Of a DNA stretch of 64,000 nt, positions 24,241 through 37,300 are shown one piece after another. The translations under genes and the position numbers were made by a program. Under the pieces are notes generated by a model. That model saw nothing but the letters and a program-made list of their open reading frames with translations, searched no databases and was not told the DNA's origin. The number at the start of each line of letters is the position of its first letter. The stretch's first letter is position 1. Source of the stretch: Spirogloea muscicola. Lineage: Eukaryota > Streptophyta > Zygnematophyceae > Spirogloeales > Spirogloeaceae. Location of the stretch: assembly GCA_009602725.1 (NCBI GenBank), contig WELB01000067.1, positions 600,048 through 664,047 on the forward strand, written 5' to 3'.

Positions 24241-24656
24241 GCTCAAAGTACCACTAGCTCAATGTATGTCAGTTGGCACGCTCTGCCGTTCCGTCGGCTG
24301 CTCCTGGCGCCCTTCCAAGGGACTTCCACGCTGCGTGCCAGCACCTCTCCTGGCGCCCTCAAATGCGGGTTCCGTTGACCCTGGTTCCACTTCCATCCAG
24401 CATTTGCCCACCGTCCAGCCCGTGAGCAGCTGCTATGTTGTCTGTGACTGTCGGACGTGCGGCCATATGCCAGCGACAGGGCTCCTCATCTGCCGAGGAA
24501 TGCAGGGCTAGCTATTACATGACAGCCTTGAAGTCACCCGTCCCCTGGTCAGCTTGAGTCCATTGAAGTTGCCCCTCCCCGCACTCTTGCACTGTCAAGG
24601 GGCCTCTTTGTGTTCGCTGTGCCCCTGAATGCAACCTCGTCTTCTCTCCATGGCAG

Positions 24657-25677
24657 CTACAGCCCACTAGTCCGATGCCAAGCCGGTTTTGGCAAGAAGG
24701 TGCAGACAGAGGCGAAGCCCAAGAAGCTCATGTAAGTGGGGGGTTTATGCTGGAGTTCCCTGATCCATGGGCTTTGCTTCAGCTTTACAACCATCTCCAA
24801 TTGTGCAGTGTATAGCCTATAGCCTTTATAGCCAATACCGATTGTGGATGCGATGTCAATCCATGCTAAGCAAGACAGCGACAAGGCATTAGGTATCACG
24901 ATAGATCAGTTTTCACGTTCATTACTCCTCTGATGACTTCCTCTTCTCATTGAAACAGCAGCTTCTAACTCCCTGTCCTGGACAACCTTGGCAGAGCAGA
25001 AATCTTAAGGTTTTGAAGGATATGAAGCTGGAAACATACAAGCTCTTTGTCCGCAAGCAGGTGCCTCCAGCAATTAAATCTAGTCCATGCACTTCGCTGC
25101 CATTTTGTGGTCTCTGAGCTGGCCAATGGAAGGGCACACAGGACATGGGCTATGATGAGAATGTGCCAGATCTTGAGCCACAATGTCCTTTCCGCAAATA
25201 GGCATTGTGCTGACTTTGCAGTCGCTATGCAAAATGACTAGAGTGCAGCCAAATGGGAGCTCTTAGGAGACATTATTGTGGAGACAGGGGCCAATGTGGA
25301 AGTTGCCATCCGGGAGCGGAAGCAGAAATTGCTTGCTGCTGTTAAGCATCAGGTAATGAGTCCCAACGAGTTTCATACACCAGGAGGGCATCACTTGGAG
25401 GTCATGGATCTCCTTTAACGTCTTGAGTAGGTGTCATTGGAGATTGTGCAAGCACCATGCATGCTCATTGCACCAACCTGCTACTTCTGTACAATTGCAG
25501 TACCCATTGCTGGGTACCTTGAAGGCAGGAGAAGAAGTAGAATTTGGATACTGGCTCTTGCAAGGAGCAGAAGGGGAGGATGGAGATAAGAAGCAAGTGG
25601 AGGTCAATGTTGGAGACGTTGTCCTTATCAGCATGCGGGGGCCTGCTGATGATGCTGTTCCCGCCATTCTCAGGTGA
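24657..25677 (+). CDS. conserved plastid-type protein, possibly HHL1-like (start not resolved)
   Basis: Four 3' exons are clear and in phase: 24657-24731, 24997-25060, 25242-25352 and 25501-25677 (TGA). They encode a soluble, charged protein of at least 140 residues. Near the first exon the residues VRCQAGFGKK look like a chloroplast transit-peptide cleavage region, and the middle has KLETYKLFVRKQSAAKWELL. A chloroplast location is inferred. The layout (basic GFG start, a Y-x-VR-K core, a KW motif) recalls the HHL1-like thylakoid proteins that protect photosystem II in high light, but I cannot confirm that. The 5' exon must lie upstream, possibly in the GC-rich stretch at 23834-24240. Confidence 0.7.
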
Positions 25678-26989
25678 CAGCCGATGTGCTCTATTGCAGA
25701 TACAAGATATGAAGGGCTAAGACTTAGTGTGCATGGAAATTCATACGTTAATCACATCTCAAAGTACTATGGGCAGCGATCCTGTGCTTGAAAAGCAAGC
25801 AAGCACCTGCGGTAAGACCAGTACCGATGACAGCACTCTCAATGCATAATTTTTCCGATGGCATGTCTGTGTGTGAGAGTTGCAACTTGCTTCAGGTATG
25901 ATTGGCATGACGAGGGCCATCACAAGTGTCACCATCTGATATATCTGATTTGCTTGGCCTGCTCATCTTGCCAGAGTCGATGATGGCTCGAGGCCACCGC
26001 TACTTCCTGGTTTTGGGAGTGCCCCACTTAGACAGTCATGACGTTCATTCGTTGGGCAATTACTGTCTGGCTTCATGAAGATACGCTGGATGTTACCTTT
26101 CTGAAGGACTCATTCTTAGCATGTCGTTTTAGTTAGAAATTTTGCTAGTCTTTGACATCTATCGGTCATCAATTAGTGAACAGAGACATGATCCTTCAGT
26201 CTACTGGTGGTATTTGTCTGTGTTGTGATGTCTAGATGAAGGCTATTTTACCCCGTGAAAGTAGTGCTCAACCCGCAACGGCAACAGCCTTCAGCGGCAT
26301 GTATCTGAAGGCCTGTTGTGTGACATACTAAACTTGAGTAAATCATGCTCACCTGCTCCTGGCTGATCCAAGCATATCAAACTATAGGTCAATATTCACG
26401 TTGCAATACTGCTTGAGAAGGCAAACCCTTTGGATGAGTGTTCAGGTTGTCATGATCGGAAGACAACTTGCTCTCACCAAGTGCATCTTCCCATCTTGTT
26501 GTTGGATGTGAGGTTCAGTGATACAGTAACACCAGAACAAGATGTGGCAATATCAACCAGAGGCTGTGTAGGCAGGCTGGTGAACATAGTAAAGCTGTGG
26601 CTGTGACCCCATAAAATAATTGGCTGGAGAACCTCTGAAAAGCAAGTGTCCAGTTTCTGAGTCGACTGAAGCTGTCAGCCCAGCTGCTTGGTTTCCTTTC
26701 TTTCAGGAATGTTGCGCCCGCTGCATAGCTCAATGGGGGTATATATTGAGACCAGTCGGCCTCAGTGGGCAACCTATTGGTTCGCCTACTGGGAACTATC
26801 AGGCTACATGTAGGGCACACATGTTCACACTGTTCAGTCATCTGTACATTGTCAAAAGGCAGGCAGGGTTCCAGGTTCAGGGTTCGAAGTGAGAGCGGTC
26901 TTAGAGCGTAGTATCTCTGTTGGTGGCAAGAATGTGTGTGAAGAGATGTCTACCAAGGTCCTGTCAATGACTGTGCGCTCGTGCCTCTC
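25678..26989. other. 1.3 kb without a recognised gene
   Basis: This lies between the convergent ends of the plastid-type gene (+) and the DUF218 gene (-), so it should hold two 3' UTRs. Base composition is ordinary, and frames are short and unlike anything I recognise. Nothing repetitive was noticed. Confidence 0.5.
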
Positions 26990-28183
<1,194 letters not shown>

Positions 28184-28481
28184 NNNNNNNNNNNNNNNNN
28201 NNNNNNNNNNNNNNNNNNNNNNNNNNNNNNNNNNNNNNNNNNNNNNNNNNNNNNNNNNNNNNNNNNNNNNNNNNNNNNNNNNNNNNNNNNNNNNNNNNNN
28301 NNNNNNNNNNNNNNNNNNNNNNNNNNNNNNNNNNNNNNNNNNNNNNNNNNNNNNNNNNNNNNNNNNNNNNNNNNNNNNNNNNNNNNNNNNNNNNNNNNNN
28401 NNNNNNNNNNNNNNNNNNNNNNNNNNNNNNNNNNNNNNNNNNNNNNNNNNNNNNNNNNNNNNNNNNNNNNNNNNNNNNNNN
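28184..28481. other. assembly gap (298 N)
   Basis: Unknown sequence. It separates the 5' ends of the divergent DUF218 and HGSNAT-type genes, so their shared promoter and first exons are missing. Confidence 0.95.
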
Positions 28482-31400
28482 CGCGGCGGCGCCGCCGGCG
28501 GCGACGGCGACGGCGACGGCGACGGCGGCGAGGCCTTCTACGACGCGCTCTCGCGCACGAACTCGGTCGTGTCCTCGTCCAGCGCGTCGTCCGCCGAGGA
28601 CGAGCCGCGCCCGCCGCCGGCGGCTGCAGGGAGCGGCCGGAGCAGCACGGGTGCAGGCCAGGACGAGCCTCGTGGGCTCGCCTCCACCGGCCAAGGTACG
28701 CCTCCCGGTGTTGCCCACTCTCTCGCCGCCCCAACCCTCGCCATGCAGCTGGCGCCAAACCCCGGGCCCTTAACCCTCCGGAATGTGGGAGGAGGGCCCT
28801 CAGCACGGCCCACGGTGAGACTCGTGCGCAGGCGGAGCAGCGCCGGGCCGTGGCACAGGCCTCTCGGGCTCCCTGGACACTGACGGGGAAAGCGATCTCA
28901 ACAGCGGGCTGCCGACGGGAGCAGCGCCAGGCCAGAGCATCCGGCGCGGCGATCCGGCTGCCAAGCGTGGCAAGTGGTACCGCTTGGAGGTGGAGGAGGA
29001 GGAGGAGGAGGAGGATGGTGGTGAGCAGCGGGCACGCGGCGACGGCGTCGGGCGCGAGGAGGGCGCGGGTCTGCAGGAGCCGCTTCTGCGCAAGGGCAAG
29101 ACGGACCTGGAGGAGGGCCTGGGTCCGCTGGAGGACAAGGTGGCGCGCTGGGTCGCCCAGGCTGAGGGCACTGCCAGCAGCGCTCCCGGGCTGCGCCACC
29201 GCCGGCTCCTCTCCCTGGACGTCTTCCGCGGCCTCACCGTTGCGGTCAGTGGCCCGGCACTGCCCACGCCGGCTGCGCGCTGCTCATGCTGGAGTGGCGT
29301 CGGTGCCCTGCTGCGCAAGTGCCATGTACATCCTCCTAGGAGGTCCTCGGGCAAAGCATCCCGACCGCCGGCGCAATGCCACGCTGCAGTGTGCTGATTG
29401 ACGCAGCTACACGGTGCCTTGTTGTGTGCATGCGCCAGGGAATGATCCTGGTCGATGACGCGGGGGGCGCATATCCGAGCCTGAACCACTCACCCTGGGA
29501 TGGCGTCACCGTTGCTGACTTCATTATGCCCTTTTTCCTATTCATTGTGGGCGCCTCCACCGCCCTCTCCCTCAGGGCAAGGCCTCGTCTCCCCCATTGG
29601 CCCCGCTGGTGTGCTCGCCGTCACAAATGGCAAGCATGAGCTGGCCCTGGCCTGCACAAGTCACCCTGTCCACTGAAGCTGCTAGATTTGCAACTCCACG
29701 AGTGCGAGCAGTTGGGCTGTGTACTGAAATTCGTGGCCGACGACTGGCAACATCTGCAAGAGTCTGTAGTTCCTCAGGCCCGCCACTTTTTGTGCTGTGC
29801 AGAAGCTGCATAGCCGCAGCAAGGTGATGCGCAAGGTAGCTGTGCGGGTCATCAAGCTCTTTGGCTTGGGACTGGTCCTCCAAGGAGGCTATCTCCACGG
29901 CGCAGACGGGATGGCCTTTGGAGTAGACTTGGCACAGCTGAGGTACTCGGGCATTCTGCAGGTCAGCTCCTCAGTCAGCGGGTGGCGAGGTGACGGCCAG
30001 CTCAGGTGTCACAGTGACCGTCTGTAGCTCAGGCCCAGTCTCTGAGCTCTACCACCCCACCGATATGCACATTGACAACCTACACACGAATGATTTCAGG
30101 TTCTTAGCGTCAGGGTTTCATGGCTCCCCTACAAGCAGAGCCCTTTGAAAGCTCCATGCTATCTACGTCTGACTGGTCGCAGAGGATAGCCATCTCGTAC
30201 TTGGTTGTTGCGGCACTGGAGATCGTTGGTAGTGACTCGGTGACTTCGGAGGCCAATGGCAGGCAGAGCACGTATATGTGGAAGTGGTGAGCAGGAATAC
30301 TCGTGTCCATCAATTTGCACAGCCAAAAGCCGCCACTTTGCTGGGTAGGACTGTCAACTAAACGATTAGGAGACATGCAATTTTGCAGGCAACTAACCGA
30401 AGAAAATGACACATGACACGTGAGATGAAAATTGCGAACCTGCAGGGCGATAGCTGGCGCCTTGGTTGCTGTGTACCTGGCAGTCACCCTCTTTCTCGTC
30501 GTCCCAGATTGGGAGTTCAATCCTCAAAGTTCGTATGTGCATCTGAACAACAATGGCACCCAGTGGGCAAGCATTCTCCCCACCCCACTTTGCTTCAGAC
30601 TGGCCAGCAATCTGAGCTTCCTGGAAAAACGTGTCAATGTTCGACAAGTGCAGCAGTCCTTGTTCGGCTCATGTTGCCCTAGGATGCCGTAGACCGGCAA
30701 CTGTGATCTGTGAGACACAAGCAGCGGGAATGTCACGTGCTCATTGCAGGAGTCACTGTGTATGTCACTGATATCCATCAGTCGTGCTGCTTGGCCATGG
30801 ACACTAGGTGCGGTGTGGCATGCGGGGCGACCTTAGTCCTGCATGCAGTGCATCAGCCTACCTGGACCGCCAGCTGATTGGACTACCGCACATGTACAAG
30901 CAGCCTCCTCCATACAGGCGCGACCACCAGTGTAGCACGAGAGCACCGCGGCTAGGGCCCCTGCCCGACAATGCCCCTGACTGGTGCACTGCTCCATTCG
31001 AGCCCGAAGGAGTCTTGAGGTCAGCTCTCCCACCGGCAGCCCACGTCTTCTATCTTCTGCTTCGTAGAATCTTACTGTCAAGCTCTCTGCTGCATGTGGC
31101 AAAGCCGGCCATGTGTTGAGGCTTGGACATGTACAGCCTGCAGCAGCTTTGCAGGCCCTAGCTGAATGTTAGGGGCGGTCTTAATCATGTCGTGCTCTTG
31201 AGATGTGTCCTTGAATAGTATGTGTCAAGCCAGGCTGCAGCACCTTCCATCAAACACACCTTGTGAGTCGAAGCTGAAAAGATGACCTTTCCATGCCTTT
31301 ACTGCGCACAAAGGCTTTAGCACCTTGTTTTGGCTCAAGAGACCTGCACCAAGCATTTTGCTTGTCAAATCTAAGTATCTGCTCTTGCTGTCTCCAGCTC

Positions 31401-32715
31401 TACCGGAGCCATCTTGAGCTGCATGCTTGGGGCTCACTTTGCTCACGTCCTCGTCACAAGCAAGGTTGGCGACTTTGCTCAAGGCCGTCAAAGAAGATGC
31501 TCAATGCTATGAGCCCTCAGGCGGGACGTCCACTGCTACTGTCAATGGTCTGTCAGTCAACAGCTGCACTTCTTCCCACTTGTCAAGACCATGAACCCCG
31601 TGCTTCTCAGAAGCAGGCTCATGCAGGGCTGGTATCTTCAGGACCACAAGGAGCGGTTGCAGCTCTGGCTGCCTACATACAGCCTGCTCATGCTGGCGGG
31701 CTACAGCTTGCAGCTGGAAGTGCACATTGATGCTCTTGGTATACATCTCTCAGGCAAGCTTGCAGACCTCCAACCTTGCCAGACTCCACTGACGTGCTGG
31801 GAGGTGGCCCGTATTTTTGTGTGTCTCACCAACAGCTCAGCAGGAGCACAGTCCTCTTTGCTGAACGGCCACCTGTCGTGCGCTTCCTTGTGCTTGACTG
31901 CAGGTATTCCCCTGAATAAGCTCCTCTACAGTCTGAGCTACACCTTACTGACAGGCGGAGTGGCCGGCTTGATCCTCTCATGTCTTCATGTTTGGGTATG
32001 CAGCTGATCCGGACGATTCACTCCAAGCTAGATGAATGCTGTGTGAATGAGAAGATTGGCCTAGGGCTCGTCTAAGAACTTTGACTGCAATTAGGGCAGC
32101 TTTCATGTTGGGCTTGTGCACAAGCGTCACTGGCATGTGACCGAAGCTTTAATTGGGGAGCATGTTTTGGGATTCACATGTTCTGCACTGGACTCCTGCA
32201 GGTCGACCTTCTCGGCATCGTAACTCCTACGAGATTGTTCGAGTGGTTGGGCAAAAATCCTCTATTTATCTTCATCTTTGCTGTAAACGGAATCTTTGAA
32301 ATGCTCCTCCGCAGTGTGTTTTGGCAACGTCCGCAAAACAACCTGGTGAAAGCTCAGCTGACTTCTGCTGCTACCTCTGCTTCTACCTTGTCGTAGCAAC
32401 ACTTCTGCATGCACGTCGCATTGGAACCGCAACAATCACCTAGCAGGCAAGCGTACATTGGCAGGAGGTTGGCACCTGCAGGTTGTCGTGTTCACGGACC
32501 CACTGCATCACACAATGCACCATGTCAGATACTGATTGTGTTGTCTGCATGGATGGCAGGTGAATGCCTTCAAGGCTTACATTATTAGCCCCATTGAGGC
32601 AACATTGGGACTGTCTTCAAGTTGGCACGTTGCTGCAATTGTGATCACAGAGATTGTCCTGTGGTCCTTAGCTTCAGGGGTCCTACACATCTTTGGAATA
32701 TACTTGAGATTCTGA
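28482..32715 (+). CDS. HGSNAT/DUF5009-type membrane acetyltransferase (5' partial)
   Basis: Related to heparan-alpha-glucosaminide N-acetyltransferase, which moves acetyl groups across a membrane; plants and algae keep homologues of unknown substrate. Exons: 28482-28695 (Ser-rich, GC-rich), 28859-29244 (acidic run, then RRLLSLDVFRGLTVA), 29439-29576 (NHSPWDGVTVADFIMPFF), 29803-29961 (QGGYLH ... YSGILQ), 30183-30286 (RIAISYLVVAALEIV), 30446 to about 30540 (VPDWEF), one or two short exons ending at 31019 (VRCGMRGDLSPACSASAYLD, YRRDHQCS, DWCTAPFEPEGVL), 31398-31464, 31642-31738, 31904-31995 (PLNKLLYSLSYTLLTGG), 32202-32345 and 32560-32715 (TGA). Ten or so membrane segments are expected. Intron 29577-29802 has a GC donor. 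The start is lost in the N gap. Confidence 0.9.
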
Positions 32716-34360
32716 GAAAGCTCTCGGGTAGCATTGTGGCAACAGCGATCAGCTCTTCATTGCCCAAGCTGGTCGAGCTCTCCCAGCTGCCTGTGGTATG
32801 CACGTGCGACCCTGCTTCCCTTACAGTTCATCCAACTGCCATCTGCCAACAATGGAATGTCAAGCAGCTACCCTTGGCTGAAAGCTTCGAGCATGGAAGC
32901 ATGTAAGAAGCTCTTATCAAATATGTACGCAAGAAACTGGCCCTTATTGCCACTGTCTGACATCTGCAAGCACCTCACACGTATATGGTATCAGCCATCT
33001 CGTATAAGTTAACGAGATGAATTGGAATGGAATGCTGAGCAGCTACCCTTGGCTGGAAGCTTCGAGCAGGAAAGCATGTAAGAAAATCTTATCAACTATG
33101 TGCGAAAGAAACCCCTGGCCCTCAGAGCTATCTTGTAGGAGTGCACGAGATGGCTTGTCACATATGCGATACTATGGTCTGAGCTTGGAGGTAGTGAGAT
33201 TCTAGTGGCAGTCCTCCACCGCATCACAGGGAACCAAGCTTTCTGACCAGATTCCGGGTTATACACCACTTTGATCGGCATACATCCGAACTCTCGAGAT
33301 CAGCTCCAAAATATGACGAGGCGACCAGTGTTCTTATGATAAAGACTGATTCTCCCACATTTGTTATTTTACAGTGTAGCTCAGCCTATGTCATTCTTTC
33401 ACTGACATTAAACAGCAGTATGTGATCATAAGCTGAAGACTGAGTTGTTCCATTCCACAAGGTGCATGTCAGCATGAAGACAACAGGCAACAAACAGTTG
33501 CTGTCAGGAATGTTCAAGCTCTCAGCCATGCCCGAAAACTCTCGAGTAATAGATCAAAGAAGAACCTGCGCCAGCAGAGCCTACGCCAGTGGACGAGTAG
33601 TCTGCTCTAGGTGCCACGACTGAAGGCTGCCCGGAAAGTATTACCAAGGCCGAAGACAAGCTTACAAAAGAGGAGTATGGGCCAAGGAGGTCGCTTGATT
33701 CCCGGGTTGCTGAAGATGCCACATGGTTAAAGAGCCTTTGAAGTGGTGATGCGATGGCATCACTCATATCATTGTCTAACCAAGAGCCTGCTACAAGGTG
33801 GCACCTCTATTCCCAGCTGTGTATAGGTTCAACCCTGCAGTGATGACTTCAAATGTGGCGAAATATACAAGAAGAGTAGCTAGGGGTCATGTTGGACCTC
33901 AAAGAAGCTCCTATCTTTGAGCAATGATCTAAAAGAGGTGGAAAACGTGTCACAGACTAAGATTGCAGAGGACCTGCACAACAATTAACATGACAAAAAA
34001 GTTAGTGAATCTTCAAGCCTTCGATTGTGAACAACTAGCTGGAGTCTGTTGCTCCACTCTTTGCAAAGGTCGATCAGCTACACATCGTAAAGGTACTGGC
34101 AATGTATGCAGCAACTAGGGACTGCGAAGCACGTCAAGGTTGACACAACAACCCCCTTAATATGCAGTACTAACCAAGAGCTGCTTCAACATACAAAGTG
34201 CCGTCCAGGAAAGGTCCAGTGCTTGGAGGTTAACGTATGGGGTCACTGTCATCTGAAGCACCCACCTCTCCTCTGCAAAAGTGATGCACCGAATCACAGT
34301 CCTGAGCTAGCAGGTAACATTCATGCTTCATGTGAACGGCGATACATAAGATGCTCCCAC
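32716..34360. other. region between HGSNAT-type and Sec14-like 3' ends
   Basis: Convergent 3' flanks. A direct repeat of about 95 bp occurs at 32851-32946 and 33026-33124. Between about 33600 and 33740 a plus-strand frame reads TKAEDKLTKEEYGPRRSLDS and on to a stop; it looks like decayed coding sequence but matches nothing I know. Confidence 0.4.
32851..33124 (+). repeat. direct repeat, two copies of about 95 bp
   Basis: Copies at 32851-32946 and 33026-33124 share the core AGCAGCTACCCTTGGCTG and the following AAGCTTCGAGCA and AAGCATGTAAGAA, with scattered mismatches. The spacing is about 175 bp, so this is a diverged tandem duplication in the 3' flank of the HGSNAT-type gene. Confidence 0.75.
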
Positions 34361-37300
34361 TTACAATTGGATCTGAACTGGGCTCAGGGGAGTAAGAGGA
34401 CAACCCATTGTTCTGCATTCACAAAAAAATGTAGACGCAGCATCATATGCTACCTGGAAGCTTAGGTCTTTGATGCGGTCCCAAAGCTCCTCTTGCTTTG
34501 TCAAGAGGGTCTTCACAGTCTGCACAGCATCAAGTAACTATAGAAATGCTCAACAGTGATCAGGAAACTTGAGCCAATGCATGTGTGTGTGCAGGAAAGG
34601 GATGTTCAACAACCACCACCTGCGAAGCAATGGCTTGTACTGCATGAAGGAGCACAACAAGATCTACTGCAAGTATCCTAGACCCACCATCTTTGTTTCT
34701 GCAAGCTCAGCTTCTAGTTGCTTGACTCTGTCCATAGCAGGACCAGCTGTCTCCTCTAGTGTTACTTTGGCAGCTGGTGGCATGGGGGTGCTTGAGCTCA
34801 ATTCATTGACCTGAACAAACATCATCATGTCTGGAGGCATCAGCCACAACTGACAGCGTACAGTGACCAAGTGCAATTGTGAATGGGAGAGAAGCATGTC
34901 ATTCCCTCCTCCAAGTAGCTGTTGCTTATAATATTCACCTTGTTTTCCAGGTGCTCGACCCTCTTCACAATCTGAGTGGAATTCCTTGGATCTTCGTTAA
35001 AAGAGACAGTAGGAGGCCCACTGCTCACTGCAACACTTGATGGCTTGTCCATACTTGTTGCACTCTTTGCAGGTACATCGTTGGCGGGTGGTTGCCGACT
35101 AATTGACAGCTTGTCTGAAGTCTCAGCAATCCCAAGAATTCGCTTGCAGAAGACGACGACACTTGAGATGAGACTGAAAAGGAACGCAAGTAACAAGCTG
35201 GGGCCATGCATCTTAGACAAATTTCCCTTTCCTGCAATGTTGCACAAAGGCTGCGCAAGATGTCAGCCGCTGGAACATGATGAGTTTCTCACTGTATGCA
35301 TGGAGTAGTAGAATATCAAAGGCAAGAGCTTGCTAAAATCTGCCGATTGATCCTTCTATGCTTAGTGGCCTCCATTGATGATAACAAACATGAACAAGCA
35401 ACTCAAGACAATGCCTGGCGTCCACGGAGGACGGTCGTCAAAGTTGATCGAGCTTGCCTGTGGGCTTCTTGATGCTTCCATCAAGGTTCTGCTGTGCATA
35501 CACCATTCCCTGTGAGGAGGATGACTTCGTGGAAGGCAGGGCTTGAGAAGAGGCTGCCACCCTGTCCCCAGCCTCTTCGTCATCAGATGACATGTCAGAC
35601 TGATCCCTAGTCGGGGTAGCACCTGTGGGCAGCTGCTTTCGACTTTTGCCATTGGCCAGCATCTTGCGTCCTGACGGCGCTAGCGGGCTTCTGCCCGAGC
35701 TTGCAATGCTGGAAAGCAATCGGTCCGCTTGCTCGCCACCCACTGCTTCCTGATTGGAGCTTCGGCTTGTGAGACGAGATAGCTCGCCATTCCGCAAGGC
35801 CTGCCAAAGCGTCATGGGAGGACAACTGCAGCTTTACAAACAGCGCAATGACTACAAAGATAAATACATTCTGTAGGCGGCTAGCATGAGACGATTCAAG
35901 AACAAATGTGAAAAAGCAGACCTCTTCCACAACAGGTGCGAGTCGCTCCAAGTCCGCCGATGTGTACGAGATGAGCTCTCGCTGTGACACAGAATTTGGA
36001 TCCTCAGCTTCTGATTCTGACATCTCTGTGCCCGAATCTACATCTTTCCCCTGCATCCAAACATGCTCAGGTGTCAGTAGGATGTATTAATCCCAAACCT
36101 TGACACAGAGATCTGGGAATAAAATAAGACAATGGAACTTCTGTCAGCAAGTTCCTCTTGACGCGCACGCTACTTACAACTAAATATCATAAGCCCACTG
36201 TCAATACCTACCTTCCACTTTTGAGAGGCAGATCGCCCTCTTCCAGCCACACGGTCTGTGTCATGCTCGCTCTCCAGGTACAGTTCTCCTGATTGCTGAG
36301 CTCTTAAAATCTGCACCAACGTTGAGAAAGTCCACATTTGCACCAGCACTATCAGATCTTAGACATATTGACACCCATGCAATGCCAGAAACTTTCTCTT
36401 GAACCCACTACTTACACTGCAGCAGGTTGTGTGTAATATGGTAAACTTACCGCAGTGATATGTAACGTCGTCATTGCCACTTTGCTACCAACAAGATGAA
36501 TGAGCCTCCAAGCTAGCCGACACTAAGCCGCAAGGCATTTGGCAAGAGGGGCTGTAACGGAATGAATCAGCAGGATGTAGCCCCACTACCAACAGACCAA
36601 AAGCCTACCTCGACTTGGCTGTTACTGTACCTTAACGATCTCAGGATCTTTCCATGGTCCTTTGTCAGATGTTAAGCAACCACCTGGATGATCTTGACAC
36701 TTGCACGTCCCTCCGAAGAAGTCAGGAAGTTGGCTGCAACCCAATGTACGCATCTGAGATGCCTGGCCAGGAGAAGAGCCCAGAGTTGTGGAAAAGCACA
36801 CGAGCTGCCGGTGGTGCAGGCTGACATTGACAGGGTTGGCTTAGCTAAGGAGATGTGCATCACCACGACCTTGAGGTTGAGCAAAATACCTGGGATCAAT
36901 AACCTCACACAACTTCTGTTGATACTTGGAACCCAGAAGCTGCAAGCTATAACAGCGTGTGAGTCCAGCACTTGTGACCAGCCAACGGAACTTTCATTCC
37001 AAAGCCCAAGCAGTAGTCCCCGCACTTAACCTCATGCCAGGGTCACAATCATGAAAGCAAGCCCAAAACCCCATCTGCTAAGCCTGCTAGCTCTTGACTA
37101 ACTCCTGGCTCTGAAAGTAGACCTAGCTCTCGATTAATGCTGGCACTCAGATTGGACATCTAAGCAACCATCCTCAACGTACTTTGACTACCTCGCGCAG
37201 TTGACCGAGAAATAGAAGCACACAATACCTATGACTATCTATCTCAATGCTGCAAATACAGGAGCAAACAGAGCCAGGAATCTCGCAGTCACAACATCTC

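Noticed and set aside
28900-29030. GAG triplet run as a pathogenic-type or regulatory microsatellite
   Set aside because: It is a short acidic (Glu) run in frame within an exon of the HGSNAT-type gene and fits a disordered N-terminal segment.
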